This document shows positions 41,560 to 53,500 of a stretch of 64,000 nt of DNA, one piece after another. Position 1 is the stretch's first letter. Every line of letters starts with the position of its first letter. This DNA is from Branchiostoma floridae (Eukaryota > Chordata > Leptocardii > Amphioxiformes > Branchiostomatidae): assembly GCF_000003815.2 (NCBI RefSeq), contig NC_049981.1, positions 1,947,973 through 2,011,972 on the forward strand, given 5' to 3'. Made by a program: the position numbers and the translations under genes. The notes beneath the pieces were generated by a model. The model did not search any database and was not told the origin of the DNA. It was given only the letters and a program-made list of their open reading frames with translations.

Positions 41560-41660
41560 GACGGTGGTCGTTATAAACTTCCTGGTACGTTTGACCAATT
41601 GCTGACGACACGTATCCACAAGATCACGTGTTAATAAGATCACGTGTCTGTAACTCGTCG
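41560..41660. repeat. Dispersed repeat paired with 6228-6345
   Basis: GAGACGGTGGTCGTTATAAA, CTTCCTGGTACGTTTGACC, CACGTATCCACAAGATCACG and GATCACGTGTCTGTAACTCG match the reverse complement of 6228-6345. It lies about 300 bp downstream of the GPCR stop codon. Confidence 0.6.
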
Positions 41661-41716
41661 TGTATATGGATTGGAGCAGATAGTATTCGTTCTGCATTTG
41701 GCTGAAGAGGCTAGGG

Positions 41717-41932
41717 TATACTATAAATGCAGAAATGTTCGCGGTGGGTTAATGTTCGTGGTTTTCGCAGTGACCACTTCACCGCGAACTTAAAAACTTC
41801 CGCGAACATTTTTCTATTATGGTATTAGATTGCAGTCTATGGCGTTACCGTGAAATTAAAACCACCGCGAAAAGTCCTTTTCCCCGCTACTGCGAAATTA
41901 AATCCCCGCGAACTTAAATGCATTTACAGTAT
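41717..41932. mobile_element. MITE-like inverted-repeat element downstream of the GPCR
   Basis: The ends TACTATAAATGCAGAAATGT and TAAATGCATTTACAGTA are roughly inverted. CCGCGAAC/GTTCGCGG motifs recur inside each arm. A looser relative may be at 59702-59913 (TACTGTAATTC ... GAATTACAGTA). Its right end is 30 bp from the GPCR stop, so it probably lies in that gene's 3' UTR. Confidence 0.6.
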
Positions 41933-41961
41933 TGCTATTGTTATTGTCTTCATAGGGCCGA

Positions 41962-43290
41962 CTACTCTCTCTTCACAGCCAGGGGCTGAACTGCGACGAG
42001 CTCACAGTTGGCGGGGGTAAATCCTAAGTGCCCTGTGCAGGTACCATTCGGCGCTAACTCAGGTGAACTCAACACGGCAGTAATACACGCAGGCGCCGGT
42101 ACAGCGGTGTCAATGTCTATCACAGAACCACGATAACCGTATATGGAATCAACCGAGGGTCGCGAGCTTGCGTGGTACCGTCTTCCCGTATCCTCTTCTT
42201 CACGTGGTGAAATGCAGAATAATCTCCTGATGTGCTTTTGAAAGTTTTTCCCGATGAAGGCGTAGAGAAAGGGGTTTATAACCGAGTTCAGTATGGCCAG
42301 CGCTGTCCCCACGTAAAATGCTGTGAGGCTGTCCCCGTCAGTGTAGGAATGCGCGGTGAAGGAAGTCACGTGGAACGGAAGCCAACAGACCAAGAAGAAA
42401 ACCGTCACCACGAATAGCATGGGTAACGTCCGAGAGGTCGATGCCCTCGCTGGGAAAGGTCGTGGCTGACGTAGCGTTACGAATATCCTGACGTATATGG
42501 GGATCATCACACCTGCTGGCACTGCGTACAGGATGACGGAGATGCTGAGCGCCAAGGCGAGGTAGGCGTGGCCAGAGCTGGCATCATCCGGCTTCAGATA
42601 CACGCACTCGAACAGACTCTGGTACGTGAACGTCCAGTCGTTTGACACAAGGTTTCGCACCACCGTGTCGAACGTCGCCGCCAGAAACGCCAGAACCCAC
42701 ATCAGGACGCAGGTACGGCAGGCTTTCTTCTGTGTGCGGAGTAGCCTGTGGTCCAGCGGCTTCACGATGGCCCGGTAACGCTCCACTGCGATGGCCGTGA
42801 GGAGGAAGATGCTCGCACAGGCAAGAAACACGGCAAGAACCCGGCCCACGTCACAACTCCTGGAGCTCACCAGGTTTGCACTGTCGCAGTTCAGCTTCGC
42901 ATCTATCAAAGACATCAGCTTCTGTTTCTCCATGCTCCTCCACGTGCAGTTATTTGATTTTAGGAATTCCACCGTGTCATTTGACATGGTTACATTTGCA
43001 GTGCTGTTTTCAACAATTGCATCTTTCTGTTGACAATAGGCTAATAGGTTGTCGACTCGACTTTTGAAACTGTGAAAGCGGAGGGAGGAAACGCCCTGGA
43101 CCAGCGCGAAGACACAGAAACTGACGTCGGCGACAGCTAAGTTCGCGACGTAAACGTTAGAGATGGTTCTGATGGTGGGGTATTTGGCGATGATGTAGAG
43201 GATTAAAAGATTTGCCGCCACTCCTAGCGCGGACAGAAGGCAGCGGATGACGTTCGCGACGTACAGAGGTGAGCTGGCGCCACTATCCAT
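41962..43290 (-). CDS. Rhodopsin-family GPCR, intronless, peptide-receptor-like, with very long ECL1
   Basis: 442 residues from the ATG at 43290 (good context, GTCATGG). The frame is open further up to 43356 but has no upstream ATG. Seven TM helices are clear. TM1 has N27 (GVAANLLI), TM2 has D55 (NLAVAD), TM3 runs from C146 to ERY at about 170-172, ECL2 has ECVYLKP, TM6 has CWLPFH and TM7 has NPFLYAF. The N-terminus is only about 9 residues with no glycosylation site. ECL1 (about 71-145) is about 75 residues with four sequons (N95, N99, N104, N114) and extra cysteines. TM6/TM7 patterns resemble somatostatin/opioid/galanin-type peptide receptors; the ligand is unknown. Couples to G proteins at the plasma membrane by family inference. 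The C-tail is Ser- and Arg-rich. Confidence 0.9.
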   Translation of the reverse strand: MDSGASSPLYVANVIRCLLSALGVAANLLILYIIAKYPTIRTISNVYVANLAVADVSFCVFALVQGVSSLRFHSFKSRVDNLLAYCQQKDAIVENSTANVTMSNDTVEFLKSNNCTWRSMEKQKLMSLIDAKLNCDSANLVSSRSCDVGRVLAVFLACASIFLLTAIAVERYRAIVKPLDHRLLRTQKKACRTCVLMWVLAFLAATFDTVVRNLVSNDWTFTYQSLFECVYLKPDDASSGHAYLALALSISVILYAVPAGVMIPIYVRIFVTLRQPRPFPARASTSRTLPMLFVVTVFFLVCWLPFHVTSFTAHSYTDGDSLTAFYVGTALAILNSVINPFLYAFIGKNFQKHIRRLFCISPREEEDTGRRYHASSRPSVDSIYGYRGSVIDIDTAVPAPACITAVLSSPELAPNGTCTGHLGFTPANCELVAVQPLAVKRE

Positions 43291-43696
43291 GACTAAGCCA
43301 AACTTTTCTTTTCTACCAGTCCTTAGCTTGGCAACTTTCCTTTCAAATTTTGTCAAGTCGTAGTTTTCAGAATTGAGGTGTCCGTCTTACAATTTTGTTC
43401 TGCAAACGGTTCGCTTCTCAAGATACTAAAACTAGGTATTTGGTACAAGTGAAATGGAAACACGCGTGTGAAACAAGCCTGAGCCTACCGTTCAACATGG
43501 AGTGCCAGAGAGTATCTGCGCAATGCCATGCAGTTTCGTGTGACTCGCTGTACCGCCGTTTTCAGAGTTCTCTCTCAGACAGTACTGCGTTGCTGTGTGA
43601 CTTACAGCGGTCACGGACCACTTGTCAGACCTACTGCTGTAATTTATGACGTAAATCCGCCCCTCCCTGTCGGCTGCAACACCTGGAATGTGATAA

Positions 43697-43795
43697 CAAA
43701 TTACACAGGATATTTATTACAAGTTACACAGGATATTTACTACAAGTTACACAGGGTATTTACGACAAATTACACAGGATATTTACCTGTAAATA
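43697..43795. repeat. Short tandem repeat, ~27-bp unit, 4 copies
   Basis: ACAAGTTACACAGGATATTT with TACT/TATT spacing occurs four times upstream of the GPCR start. Confidence 0.85.
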
Positions 43796-44066
43796 TGAAG
43801 TATTAAAGATTCTGACTGCTGGTAATGCCGCCATTGATAACACAATTTTACCACTGTCAAAATGATTTGTGTAGCGTTCGTGCTAGTCTGTGACCTTAGG
43901 TCAACCTAAGACAAAACAAACACCCCCTCAAGGCGCAGCCATGACACTAAACAAGAGTCAACCTTTACACACAAATCGTGATCGGCTAAACTCACGCAAA
44001 GGTGAACACAAGTCCAACACAACAATCTACAAAGTATGTCAGAAGGCGATTCACAGTTTATATATA

Positions 44067-44290
44067 CAGTCAAACCTGCCCAAGCGACCACCTCTTCTGA
44101 GAGACCACCTGGCCATTGCGGCCGCTTTTTCTCGGTCCCGAAAATTTTCACCATTGACGTAAGCATTAAGCGACCTCTTTTCAACGTCCACCTGGCCAAC
44201 GCGACCGCGACCGCCAAAAATTTTCAAATCTTGAGGTGTCATCGATTTTCAATGATAACTAGCACGATTTCATTGCACTTGCGTCAAGCT
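44067..44290. mobile_element. Truncated copy of the CAGTCAAACCTGCCC element
   Basis: Begins CAGTCAAACCTGCCCAAGCG after TA and follows the left end of the 22788 element (CATTGACGTAAGCATTAAGC, CACCTGGCCAACGCGACCGC, TCATCGATTTTCAATGATAA). Similarity fades near 44290. No right terminal repeat was found. Confidence 0.7.
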
Positions 44291-45392
44291 TTCGTTCCTG
44301 CGGGGTTCGTTAACTTCGTCACTATTTTGTTATTTTCTCCGATCTATTATGATTTAGATATTGCGTGATACGTAAAGGTATGACTGAGAAGACGACAAAA
44401 CACAGAAAAAGTAAGAAACTTCGTTCTTTAGCTCTGAAGTTAGTTGAGTATCTTTCGAACCCCACAGTGGCACACGCGTGACGCAAGTGCAGTGAGAGTG
44501 CACCTCGACGAGTCTGTGGTCTCTAAAAGGACACATTTTATTTATTTATTTAATTTCACACACACAAATCCACGTGAGCAGGAGGCCGCAGACCTCCTGA
44601 ATTGAGTGCGATTTGTTACAAATGGTCTCAATAAAAACATGGCATAGACATACAAATGCAGGTTACAAACGATTTGACTGCAAATACCTGTACGCTCAGT
44701 GTTCTTTCAACCACAGCGCGAGCTTTATGGATCAGCGAATATTCGCACGTCCCCGAGACCCCTCCAAAGTTTCGGAGACCTTCTGGTATCAACAAATTCG
44801 TACGAAGCTCGTTGACAGTGTAACGCCGTCTTCAGTGAACTTAGTCTAGTCCTACAGCCACTGGAGACCCCCAGGTGTTCGCCATTTGCGTCCTTCTGGC
44901 ACGGATCGTTGACACAGTGGGCTGGTAAAGTTTGTCGCCTCAGGTGGAGTTGCAAAGTTGCATCCTGTGTTCGTGGAAAGTGGATTACCTAATCTCGGGA
45001 CAGGGGGATTCGCACCAACGGCTCCTTTGTTTACGGTGAGACCAAAGCTTAACGTAAGAATGTGGGCAAAAGTTCACGAGTCACGCTAGTTATATTTCAA
45101 CCATACCACAGGTATGGATGGATTGAAATATTTTGCTTTTCCCCTAAACAATCTTCCGCGGCCTTGAAAAAGGTGTCTTCTAAGAAGAAACACCTGTTCC
45201 GCCATACCCTCCACTCTATTTTGAAGATTCTTAATAGATAAAGGAATAAATGGTTGGATCTAAGTTATGACCATCAGCCTAATTGATTAAATACAACATT
45301 TCTAAGTGAATCTTGATGTTGCGATTAAAGATGCTCTAGAAGTGGTTGTGGAACGACAGGCAAAAAGCACATAACTTTTGACGACAACAATG

Positions 45393-45398
45393 TTTATT
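45393..45398 (-). terminator. Candidate poly(A) signal of the mucin-like gene
   Basis: AATAAA on the minus strand, about 1.4 kb past the stop codon at 46782. It is the clearest full hexamer noticed downstream. Not supported by transcript data. Confidence 0.3.
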
Positions 45399-45652
45399 GT
45401 AGTCACATTTTAAACACACAAACATGCACAAATCGTACAGAAAAAATACATCCTATAGGTCTTTTAATAAACTACATTTTTTAAAAATCGTTTTCATTAT
45501 GAGACAAATAGAATCATTGATGAAACCCTTTCGACATGAGATTTCATAATCTATTTACAACAGTAAAAACAACTATGATGAAGACAACATGGCAAATGTT
45601 TCTGTCTACCGACGTGTACAACAGTCATGTGCGTTGTGCGTTTTTTATTGTA

Positions 45653-45819
45653 GGATCTTTCTAATCTCAAAGCAGATTCTACGGTGCCATAAGATAGTAT
45701 CAAGGCTAGTCAAGGAGTAAAGCCGACCAAAGGAAGTCAGATGGGCCGGCTTCACTCCTCTGCCAGCTTTTGATACTATCTTATGCTACCGTAGGATCTA
45801 CTTGGAGATTACGATCTTT
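45653..45819. mobile_element. MITE-like inverted-repeat element
   Basis: Arms of about 50 bases: CTACGGTGCCATAAGATAGT and ATCAAGG on the left, and TTGATACTATCTTATGCTAC and CGTAGGATC on the right. The outer parts GGATCTTTCTAATCTC / GAGATTACGATC also pair. The spacer is about 60 bp. It probably lies within the 3' UTR of the mucin-like gene. Confidence 0.7.
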
Positions 45820-46781
45820 AGCGAAAGAACCTTTGACAAGGCTCTACAACAATCTCTCCCATCACATGATAGTCCCCTTTTGTACAACACATCGGCAGTA
45901 ACAATGTACACATGCTGTTAAAATTGCCGGAGTTTACATTTAGTTACATTTTAGAAGTATAGAGGTCATTTCTGGAGTACAATGGAATTGTTAAGTTAAA
46001 ATTTTCGAAAGCTCACTCTTAAGTGTTAGACACGAGAGTTAAAATAGTTTTCATAAGTTTATGCCCTCAATTTGCTGTCGGAAGCCTGTCTTACAGTGAA
46101 TGTCATAGGGCCTTTACGTGAGTTTGGCTGAAAAATGGATTCTTGATACAAGAAAATAGCAGGGCATTCATTTTTTTTCATAATCTGCAACATTGTGTTG
46201 TAAATAATCTTGCAACATTAGAAAATGATACGCCATGTTTACTAATCATTTAGACACACAAGTAAGTATATATAAGAATAAGTCACAATATAAAAGAATG
46301 CACACCACATCATGCTATGTTATATATATTCTACATTCTATGTTTTAAAACAAACAGTAATCTGTTGTAGTTGTCATAATGTTAGAAATGTGGAAACACA
46401 TAGGGCCACATCAATTCATTTTCCTGGTTCTCATACCAAAAAGAAATGCTAATCTGAAACATCAACACAAAAACAGAGTTTAAGGGGTAAAGTCTGTACC
46501 TTGGTACACACAGTTTTAGGGAGTAAATATATTGTCTGATTCAAGTTTTCCTGTCAATTCATTTTTGCATTAGAACGTCTGAGAACAGGGAAAATGATTT
46601 GTCATGGCGTGATGTCATGCTAAAATACCACCCTATGTCTCACTTGATATACAATTACTTAGCTTCAAATTGTATGAAATATATTCACAGCTACATGCAA
46701 TCTTATACCAAGGCTTTTTTTACTTAAAATGTGAAACTGAAGATCGATGTTAAAAGTGCTCCACGATGTTGGTACGTTGTT

Positions 46782-47589
46782 CTATTCTGATGTTGTCGGT
46801 TTGACAGGGGTGATTTTCGTTCCTCCCTGTAAAGAACAAAATGATCATAATTGGAAAATTCCACAGAAAATGTGAACGAAATAGTTCAAAATGCATAAAA
46901 CAGTGAAAAATGCATAAATATAGTCATGCGCATAACGCCACTACTTCACCTTTATCTACTCTCTAAGCAGAGGTTTAAGGCACCAGCTGTTTTTTTAGTC
47001 GTTTTTATCGGACTTTCTATTTTGTATTGCTGTATCAAAACCTAACCAGTTTGGCTGGCGTACTTCAAGAAAAATGACAAAATAGAAAGCCCAATAAAAA
47101 CGACTAAAAAAAAAATGTTTAAAAAACAGCCGGAGCCTAACCTCTGCTTGGAGACTAACCTTTATCCACAATGTAACCTATGTCTGTTGTTATCATTGAA
47201 TATCAAATCAATAGACGGTTGTTTTAAATGGCAGCATTTCAAAAATATTTGGACGCCGCCAATCAAAGAAATATCCCTAAGTACCCTATTCTATAAAATG
47301 AATTATATATATTAATGAAAACTTGGAAGAACTTGACCTGAGGCAAAATAGAATAAAATTAATATTTTAAGATTAAGTTTGTGATGTCAGCAATTTTCCA
47401 ATGTAGACTGCAATGCCCAAATCTCATTTACACAAACACAAATAAACAAACATCTCCTTACGGTTTTGTTCTTGTGCAGTAGGAAGAACACAAGCGCGAC
47501 CACGATCATGATGGCCAGTACGCCACAGGTCACGCCCAGCGCGATGGCTAGGGTCGTGTTGTCCTTCCCTGGAGCTGCCGGACGTACAG
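46782..47589 (-). CDS. Mucin-like exons x-y: transmembrane helix and cytoplasmic tail
   Basis: Exon x (47589-47462) reads [20 protein letters not shown] then [20 protein letters not shown], one hydrophobic helix followed by HKNKT. Exon y (46826-46782) starts after ttctttacag and reads [14 protein letters not shown] and then TAG. The cytoplasmic part is therefore only about 20 residues, with several Thr/Lys. Exon y is too short to be found by length and was placed from the phase-0 acceptor and in-frame stop. It is the least certain exon of the gene. Confidence 0.8.
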
Positions 47590-50500
47590 CTGAAGGGGAA
47601 ATAGCACAAAGGGGAAATAACACATAAGTTTCCTTCTAACAAGTTAGCTAGCTGTGGAGCTAATCAACCAAAAGTTAGCTATTTGTGGAGCTAATCCAAC
47701 TCAAGTTAGCTAGCTGCGGAGCTAATCAAACACAAGTTAGCTAGCTGTGGAGCTATTCAGTTTGCTATTGAGCTTAAGCCAAACAACAAATTAGCCTGTT
47801 ATGGAGCTAGCCAAAGATGAATTAGCTAGCAAGCTTGGTAAACTAGCCATGAAGCTGACAAATTAGCTAGCTAACCAAACAACTACATTATATACCATAC
47901 AGTTGGTTAAAGACATAAACACAGTTAGCTACATGTAACTAACCAACAAACTTGTCAATTAAGTTAGGCAGCAACCCTTTTTTATCAATGAACCATCTTG
48001 CTAACCATCTAGCTAACCCTCTTGCTAACCATCTAGCAAACTATCTGGCTAACCATCCAGCTAACCATCTAGCAAACCATGTAGCTAGACAAGCAAATAC
48101 ATATTGACACATAGCTCACAGCTAAGGTAACAAACCAGCTAGTTACTAGAAATCTAGCAATGTAGCTCACAGGCCATCTATACTACATTAATTTATTTTT
48201 ATTTATTTTTAATTTTTATTTTATTTGCCAATGATACAACAGTTACTCATTACACGGATCTGCCTAGGCAGCTTTGGGCTGGTAGCGGCAGATCCACAGA
48301 GATACAGACGAATAACATCATCCGTCGACGTGATCACACATGTTCGCACATGTTTACACACGACGGGGTTATACCGCCCCTTACGGGATGACATACCCTT
48401 TCATATGCGCCAGGTCTCCTGTCCGCGTGAATGATGTAAATCACCGTGAGCCGAAGCTAGGTACTCATTTTCACCTGAGTATAGTGAGGAAAGCCGTGTA
48501 AAGTGCCTTTCCCAAGGGCACAAGATCGGTAACACGGCAGGCGGATTCGAACCCGCAACCTCTCGGTCACGGGGCGAACACGGTCCACTGCGCTACGCAG
48601 TATTAATGATTGATCAATTGATTGATCGATCAGACATACCTTCACAGATGGAGCCAGACTTGGTGCCGGCAGGTGAGCTGTCTGTGTAGCCGGTGAGACA
48701 GGTGCAGGTGTAGGACCCCTCCGTGTTATCGCAGGTGGCCTGCATGTGGCAGCTGTTTGCACCTGCACTGGCGCACTCATCCACATCTGCGGGAGGGAAA
48801 ATCAATCAGTTGTTAACACAGGTACTTGTACCAAAGACACACAGGTAAAGGTGAACAGGTGTTTTTTACAGGTTTGTTGCAGGTGGCAGCTTAAACTTAT
48901 CAGTAAAAATGTTCGATTTTGCAGTTCAATCAGTTTAACTTTTGTTAACTTGAAGACCAATTTAATGTTGTGGCCTAAGTGAAACAAAGCTTGCATAGTT
49001 TTAAGCAATGTGATAATGATAAGAATTGCATGAGTGCGGGACTGTGTAGATTCTGATGTATATTGAAATGAATGAATTCAAACTTTTTTCCTTGAATTGT
49101 ATGTCCCTCCTGAATACAACTTCAAAAGCGTTATTATATCGATTAGTGATAATGTTCATCACCATCTCTTGACATAGTCACCCCTACATCCCATTAACTT
49201 TTTTTTTTTAAAAAAGTGACAAAAGAACTCACCAGAGACACTGATGCTGCTCGGGTCAAACGAGAAAGCACCGCTGCCGCCAGAGTCTTGAATGGCATCG
49301 GACAGCGCGGTGGACAGACTGTTTGCAGTCTCGTTACTGCTGGGCGCCAGGTTGACGTTGTAGTCAGTGACAATGCTGCCGTTACTGAACCCAGTGATCT
49401 CCGTTCCCTTGAAAGCGTCTCCGAGTTTGGAAGTGTACAAGTCGTCAAGCTGTGTGGGGAAAACATGATTGCATGAATTTGAGTTCTTGTACAAAGTGAT
49501 AGGTCTGGAAATACTACATGCACAATATTACAGGTAAGATTGGAGCTGTGCAGGTGTTCTTAACTACCTGTACTGTTTCACTATAAACCCAGACAGTATA
49601 ACTCATTATAAAAAAGTAAGACTTCCAAGAGTGGTCATAAAATTCCTTGCTGCTTCTAATAATCATTGATAAAGTTTCATCATGATAGTATTTGGTTAAG
49701 TTGATAGTTTCCTGAACTGCTGTACAAGCTGCCATCCATTCTATTATATACAACTCGTGAGCGATTAGTGATAACGTATTGCTAATGAGTACAGAACCGT
49801 TATTCAACCTACCGTAGTTTTGACAGAAGCAGCAAGAGTTTTGAACGCCGCGGATGTCATGTCAGCGAGATCAGCCGTGTAGGTGCGACTGGTGATCTTG
49901 ATTGAACCGGAGAATGACTTTGTGGCTGGAAAAACAGAAAACAAATCTTGTTAAACATCCTGTTACAAGCAATTTGATTACAGGGAGGAACCTAGTTTTG
50001 CCATGAAATTCGACTCCTGCTGAGGATTGAAAATATTAATATTTCATATTGTGAATCAACTATGCTACAGTAACTGTAACTGGTACAAAATTACTTTCTT
50101 GCTCTTCTTGAGAGATTCAACTGGAATCTAGAAGATACTTTTTATACCGATTTATTTCAGACATGTTTGTAAAGGGACTGACATTGTGTTGCTCAACATT
50201 TGGGCAGGAATAGATAGAGATGGAACTGGAGTCAATTTACTTACTTTTAGTTTAGTATTGACTGAGCTACTTAATATTCATTATAGTCAAAGTACTTATG
50301 GCTAGGCTGGTTTTGAGCTATATTCTCCTGGCTTAAACCTTACTGGTAATGGACAACACTAAGCACAAGACCACTATGCTGATTGATACTCACCAACACA
50401 GCTGACAGTCCCATCTCCTGCTGTCTCCAGATAGAACCCTGCCACACAGCCGCACGTGTGGGAACCTTCCATGTTAGTGCAGGCGATGTTCGTGCCGTTA

Positions 50501-53500
50501 CACACTGTGTTACACTCATTGATATCTGAAACAACACAATCATCAATATACAAATCAGCATACTGTTTTAATCTTTAATTTCCAGCTTCAAAGCTCCAGA
50601 AAGATTATCAAATAAACATCAAATAAGAGGCAGATGAAGGCTATTTCAAAAATCATCAAAAGTAAAAATGTCTAGATAATTGCTACTGCTAGACCAAGCA
50701 AGCTGACCAAGGGGCAATTGTACAGCTTAAGCAATAGATTATAGGCAACAGTAGATTATAGGTATCAGCAATAATAACAATAGATTATAGGTATCAGCAA
50801 TAATAAAATTAATGCATTTTTTACAACATAGCCAGATGGTGTCAGCTCATCAGACGCCCCCAATTTACAGTTCGCTTTGCTCACTCGGTGGCTTATTCAT
50901 CAATTATCATAAGTCAATGTATATTAAGCATAACACTCACCCTGGCATACTGTAGCGTTGCTGCCCAATTCATACCCGGCTGCACACATGCAGGTCTCTG
51001 CACCTGACACAACTGCACAGGTGGCGATATTGGCAGGTGAACAGCTGAGGCTCAGGCAGGCATCAGCAGCTGGGGGTAACAAGGTAGATGTCTTTTCATT
51101 TGTTTTTATTCATTGTCATCTTTGTTTATAATGCAGGTATTACAAACCGACCATAGCTTAAAACCCATACAGTCCTACAATTTCACCATTACCAAGAAGC
51201 GAGAAGAAGCCAAACTTATGTGTTAGACTAGATCTGTGATACTTCTAGTACATGTATAATGTATGTTTTGTCTTGTTGTGACCTGTACTTAGCTTGATGG
51301 CCAAAATGTACAATAAAGGTCTTCATTCATTCAATATGCAATGACACACTCAATATGCAATGACACACTCACTTATATTCAATCACACTCTAACTCATTC
51401 ACTCAATCCACTGACTCAGTCTGAAGCTCACTCTTTCCTCCTTCACTCTCATGCTCTCACTCACTGACTCTCTCATTCACAAACTCTCAAACTCTCTCTC
51501 TCACTCTTTCACTCGCTCACTCACTAACTCTCTCACTCACTCACCAACACAGTTGGTACCACTGTTGTCCAGTTTGAGACCCTCAGGACAGGAGCAGACG
51601 AACGAACCGTTCGTGTTGGTACAGAGGTGCTCACAACCGTCAGTGTTTAGAGCACACTCGTCAATGTCTGGACAAATCAAGGAAAAGAAATGGGGAGATG
51701 AAACATTGCCTTCCTTATGCAAAGTAAGTAAGAAGTATGGCAAATGTAATGCCTCTAACACTATATTCATTTTTACCTTGTGGACTACTGTAGTCATGAT
51801 TTTCATGCCGCAGTGTGTAGTAATACTATGAAAATCATCAATGACCATTGAAACAATTAGCTTATCTTAAATTATACTACAACAATTGCTCTTGTATAAA
51901 CTAAGGCAATGTTGAATATTTGCAAAATTTATATGGTCTCATGTAACAATCAGAATGGCATTGTAGCCAGCGATAAATGCATTTTGTAGCAAGAAATATA
52001 AAATGGGCACGTACCATTACAAGTCTTCCCATCAGCCCCCAGTGTGTAACCCTGGTTACAGGCGCAGGAGAAGGTCCCAGGGCTGTTCTGGCACACCTGT
52101 CCACACCCTCCGTTAGACGTGCTGCACTCGTCAATATCTGCAGGTGGAAAAATCAATAAAAAATTATAGTATTAAATGATCCTCCTCTATGCATAAATAT
52201 GCATCTGCAGCGAGATATGTCAAAGTTAGAAGTAAGGATTTGTTTGCTAGCCTCAAAGACAAAGCTGTCTACCTGGACTGTCTGTATCTGTGCTGGCCAT
52301 CACGTCAGTACTGATGCTCTCCTATTCATACCCATACATGTACATATGAATACACACTAATACAATTGTGCCCTCTGATGGCATGTAGTAGAATTGCACC
52401 TTAGTTCTCACTCTGCATTGAGTGTTCTTGCAAAAGGCGAACAATTATTGATCTTTGACACGTACCTTCACACAAAGTTCCTCCATTGCTCTCCAGTTGA
52501 TATCCGGTCTGACAGGAACAGTTGTAACTGCCGGGGGTGTTGGTACAGGCTCCGTTCACAGGGTCACACGAGTTGTTCATGTTAGCAGCACACTCGTCAA
52601 TATCTGGGAAAACAAATTCAGTAAATGCCACTTATCAAACTTTTCATGTGCACTAGGCAGATTTACAATGAATTCCCAATGTATACATGTGTATATGCTT
52701 GAAAGTCAAAGTATCAAGCTGGGACATAGAATAGCCTACTGTCTTATCTACTGCATGTAAGAAAGAGTATTCAGATGAATAGAATCTGGTCATAGGAAGA
52801 TGACTATCATACGTTTGTATGTTGTTCAATTTAAAAATGTCAAAGTACTGGAATTTGATGTGCATTTCATTACTGAAGCAACATACAATAAGATACAACA
52901 GACTTTGGTTTTGTGGCCATATATTTTTGTGGTCCGCTGATAAGTATTTAGGCAACTGTTTCACCAGTAAAAGTCGGCAGGTCCTGAGCCAATGTTTATT
53001 GATTACCCAATGAAAGAGCCATGCACATTCTTATGTGACAATCTGAGTGACTTTGCAATGCAGACTATCATGTAAAATTAAGATATTGTTAAGTTTTACC
53101 TGCACAGGTCTGTAGGTCCTGAGCTAGTGTGTATCCACTGATGCAGTCACACACTTCTGTTACATTTTGAATTGTTACACCGTTGCAGAGTAACTAACAA
53201 GTGTTTTACCTGTACAAGTCTGTAGGTCCTGAGCCAGTGTATACCCACTGATACAGTCACACACTTCTGTCACATTGATGACGGCACAGAGCTGGGTACA
53301 GGCAGTGTCGTTACTACAGGACTGGGCAGCTGTGGAGACAAACAAACAAATAAATAAACAACAAAACACAGCTGAGAACAGGATAGAAATTTAAGAGCTA
53401 CCTGACATGGGTAAGACAAAATTCTGACAGTTCCATTCATACAACTTACTATCACGATCACAATGAAATATTGTTAAGAGCTGCATAGTACTTATTAGTG

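Larger units (their letters stand above)
35317..41961. other. Intergenic region between the channel start and the GPCR
   Basis: No convincing exon is seen. The region holds a 94-bp TA-flanked element (35536-35629), a retro-tail repeat (35780-35835), a GATAT microsatellite (36152-36182), a MITE (36383-36704), two inverted minisatellites (37490-37735 and 38139-38425), another retro-tail (38657-38720), a short duplicated block (GTTGTCCTTAGTTGACCCTG at about 39924, 39963 and 40601), a repeat pair (41560-41660) and an inverted-repeat element (41717-41932). The channel promoter should lie just above 35316, but no specific element is recognised. Confidence 0.7.
43291..46781. other. Region upstream of the GPCR and 3' UTR / downstream of the mucin-like gene
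   Basis: No further exon is seen. The region holds a 27-bp tandem repeat (43697-43795), a truncated TA-type element (44067-44290), and an inverted-repeat element (45653-45819). A minus-strand AATAAA at 45393-45398 could end the mucin-like transcript, giving a 3' UTR of about 1.4 kb. The GPCR promoter should lie just above 43290; no specific element is recognised. Confidence 0.55.

Noticed and set aside
43291-43356. Upstream extension of the GPCR by 22 residues
   Set aside because: The extension starts at TTG, with an in-frame stop further up and no ATG; the ATG at 43290 has good context.
44036-44368. 110-residue plus-strand frame
   Set aside because: It lies mostly in the truncated TA-type element.
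48535-48602. Possible tRNA gene
   Set aside because: A and B boxes are present but the arms do not pair as a tRNA and the unit continues into a SINE body with an A/T-rich tail.
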